A stretch of DNA of 6,589 bases, from the NCBI GenBank assembly GCA_021845325.1, contig JAKBRR010000097.1, positions 1 through 6,589 on the forward strand. The letters are read 5' to 3'. The stretch is from Thermoplasmata archaeon (lineage in GTDB: Archaea; Thermoplasmatota; Thermoplasmata; Thermoplasmatales; Thermoplasmataceae). The position numbers and the translations under genes are program-made. Under the pieces are notes generated by a model. The model was not told where the DNA came from and did not search any database. It saw only the letters and a list, made by a program, of their open reading frames with translations. Shown here piece after piece: positions 5,996 to 6,589 of this stretch; positions within the stretch are counted from its first letter, which is position 1; each line of letters opens with the position of its first letter.

Positions 5996-6589
5996 TCATA
6001 TGGTGATAAAGTTTTCCCTCAGATACCTCATTGCCTTTCTTTTTAATTTTTCAAGGTTTTTTGAGAATCTGAAATTTTCCTTTAATACGTTTCCATTGAC
6101 GATGACCGTCTGTGTATTGCCAGGATTCGCGCTGTATATTATATTATTTACTGCGTTATTGCCTGATGTGGGAAACATGTTTGAAGCTCCTAGATCAATA
6201 AGAACAAGATCAGCAAGCATATTTTCTCCTATTGAACCAATTGAATTGTTATGAACAGCATAAGAACCGTTTTGAGTTGCCATTTGAAACAGTTCATCAG
6301 CATTCAGAATTGATGGGTCCCATCTGGAATTCTTTAGAGAAAGCGCAGAATTTTTCATAACGCAGAACATGTCCAGTGAATTATTGCTGCCGCAACTGTC
6401 TGTTCCCATGGATACGTTCACTCCTTGCGCCATCATTTCAGGAATTGGAGGTATTCCTCCGATTCCAAGTTTTTCATTACTTACCGAATTCCATGATATG
6501 CTGACATTTTTCTTTGAAAGTGCTCTGACCTCCGAAAGGTTTAACCATACAGTATGTGCTGCAAGAAGATTTTCATTGAGAAACCCTAT
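5996..6589 (-). CDS. Amidohydrolase, MTA/SAH (adenosine-type) deaminase family, partial
   Basis: The visible 197 residues are the C-terminal part; the N-terminus lies beyond the right edge. The frame is open through the edge, so the internal ATGs near 6436 are not the start. Family members deaminate 5'-methylthioadenosine, S-adenosylhomocysteine or 5'-deoxyadenosine, in methyl-cycle and nucleoside salvage (mtaD/dadD group). AAHTVWL (10-16) matches the AHCVWL block with the catalytic histidine at 12. GTDSCGSNNSLDMF (62-75) carries the metal-binding aspartate at 64. ATQNGSYAVHNNSIGSIGENMLADLVLID (104-132) and TVIVNGNVL (161-169) are the usual C-terminal composite-sheet segments. The normally conserved SHNPxSN motif reads SWNSVSN (32-38), with Trp replacing His and Ser replacing Pro. 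The HxH and HxxE metal motifs would be outside the window. Family assignment is strong; exact substrate is not decidable. The gene is convergent with pheS, 54 bp between stop codons. Confidence 0.88.
   Translation of the reverse strand: MGFLNENLLAAHTVWLNLSEVRALSKKNVSISWNSVSNEKLGIGGIPPIPEMMAQGVNVSMGTDSCGSNNSLDMFCVMKNSALSLKNSRWDPSILNADELFQMATQNGSYAVHNNSIGSIGENMLADLVLIDLGASNMFPTSGNNAVNNIIYSANPGNTQTVIVNGNVLKENFRFSKNLEKLKRKAMRYLRENFITI
6036..6062 (+). terminator. Candidate T-tract terminator for pheS
   Basis: Three pyrimidine/T runs, TTTCTTTTT (6036-6044), TTTTT (6047-6051) and TTTTTT (6057-6062), lie about 100 nt beyond the pheS stop. They lie inside the antisense of the deaminase C-terminus, where they mirror lysine codons. 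Archaeal RNA polymerase terminates at such U-tracts without needing a hairpin. The 54-bp gap between the two stop codons has only a 4-bp CTTC/GAAG hairpin (5965-5975) and no T-tract. Placement is inference. Confidence 0.3.

Noticed and set aside
6000..6254. Plus-strand 84-codon open frame antisense to the deaminase
   Set aside because: The minus-strand frame has clear amidohydrolase motifs throughout. This hydrophobic frame is its antisense shadow.

Overview
The window reads as a stretch of an archaeal chromosome, most likely from Thermoplasmatota (a Thermoplasma/Ferroplasma/Cuniculiplasma-like organism). This is inferred from an archaeal-type PheS with N-terminal winged-helix domains, an archaeal-style HemA, a COG1407-type archaeal phosphoesterase, an AT-rich composition, and TATA boxes set at leaderless spacing from start codons. 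Species cannot be decided from the sequence alone.

Layout. 1-555 (-) is the N-terminal part of a class I SAM-dependent methyltransferase that runs off the left edge. A divergent promoter region (556-725) separates it from hemA (+, 726-2000), glutamyl-tRNA reductase, the first enzyme of C5-pathway tetrapyrrole synthesis. HemA overlaps tail-to-tail by 98 bp with a metallophosphoesterase gene (-, 1903-2655). Behind the phosphoesterase on the same strand lies a membrane protein (-, 2786-4177). It looks like an ABC-2-type permease half with a large cysteine-rich, sequon-rich ectodomain, and no ATPase gene is nearby. A 273-bp divergent intergenic region then leads to pheS (+, 4451-5941), phenylalanyl-tRNA synthetase alpha subunit, with no pheT following. 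The right edge holds the C-terminal two fifths or so of an amidohydrolase of the MTA/SAH deaminase family (-, 5996-6589), convergent with pheS.

The genes are mostly unrelated housekeeping functions (heme precursor synthesis, tRNA charging, methyl-cycle salvage, RNA or small-molecule methylation). The window does not form one pathway or an obvious accessory system. No mobile element, CRISPR array, rRNA or tRNA gene was seen.

The most informative signal is in the promoters. Three genes (phosphoesterase, permease, pheS) each carry a T(T/A)TTTAAG box whose last base is 21-22 bp from a TTG or GTG codon. That codon also gives the start expected from the protein family or open frame. This argues for leaderless transcripts with non-AUG starts. 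hemA instead has a leader with a GAGGTG Shine-Dalgarno and an operator-like dyad at its putative TATA box. Two start sites are therefore placed downstream of the longest open frames: the phosphoesterase by 27 codons and pheS by 72 codons.
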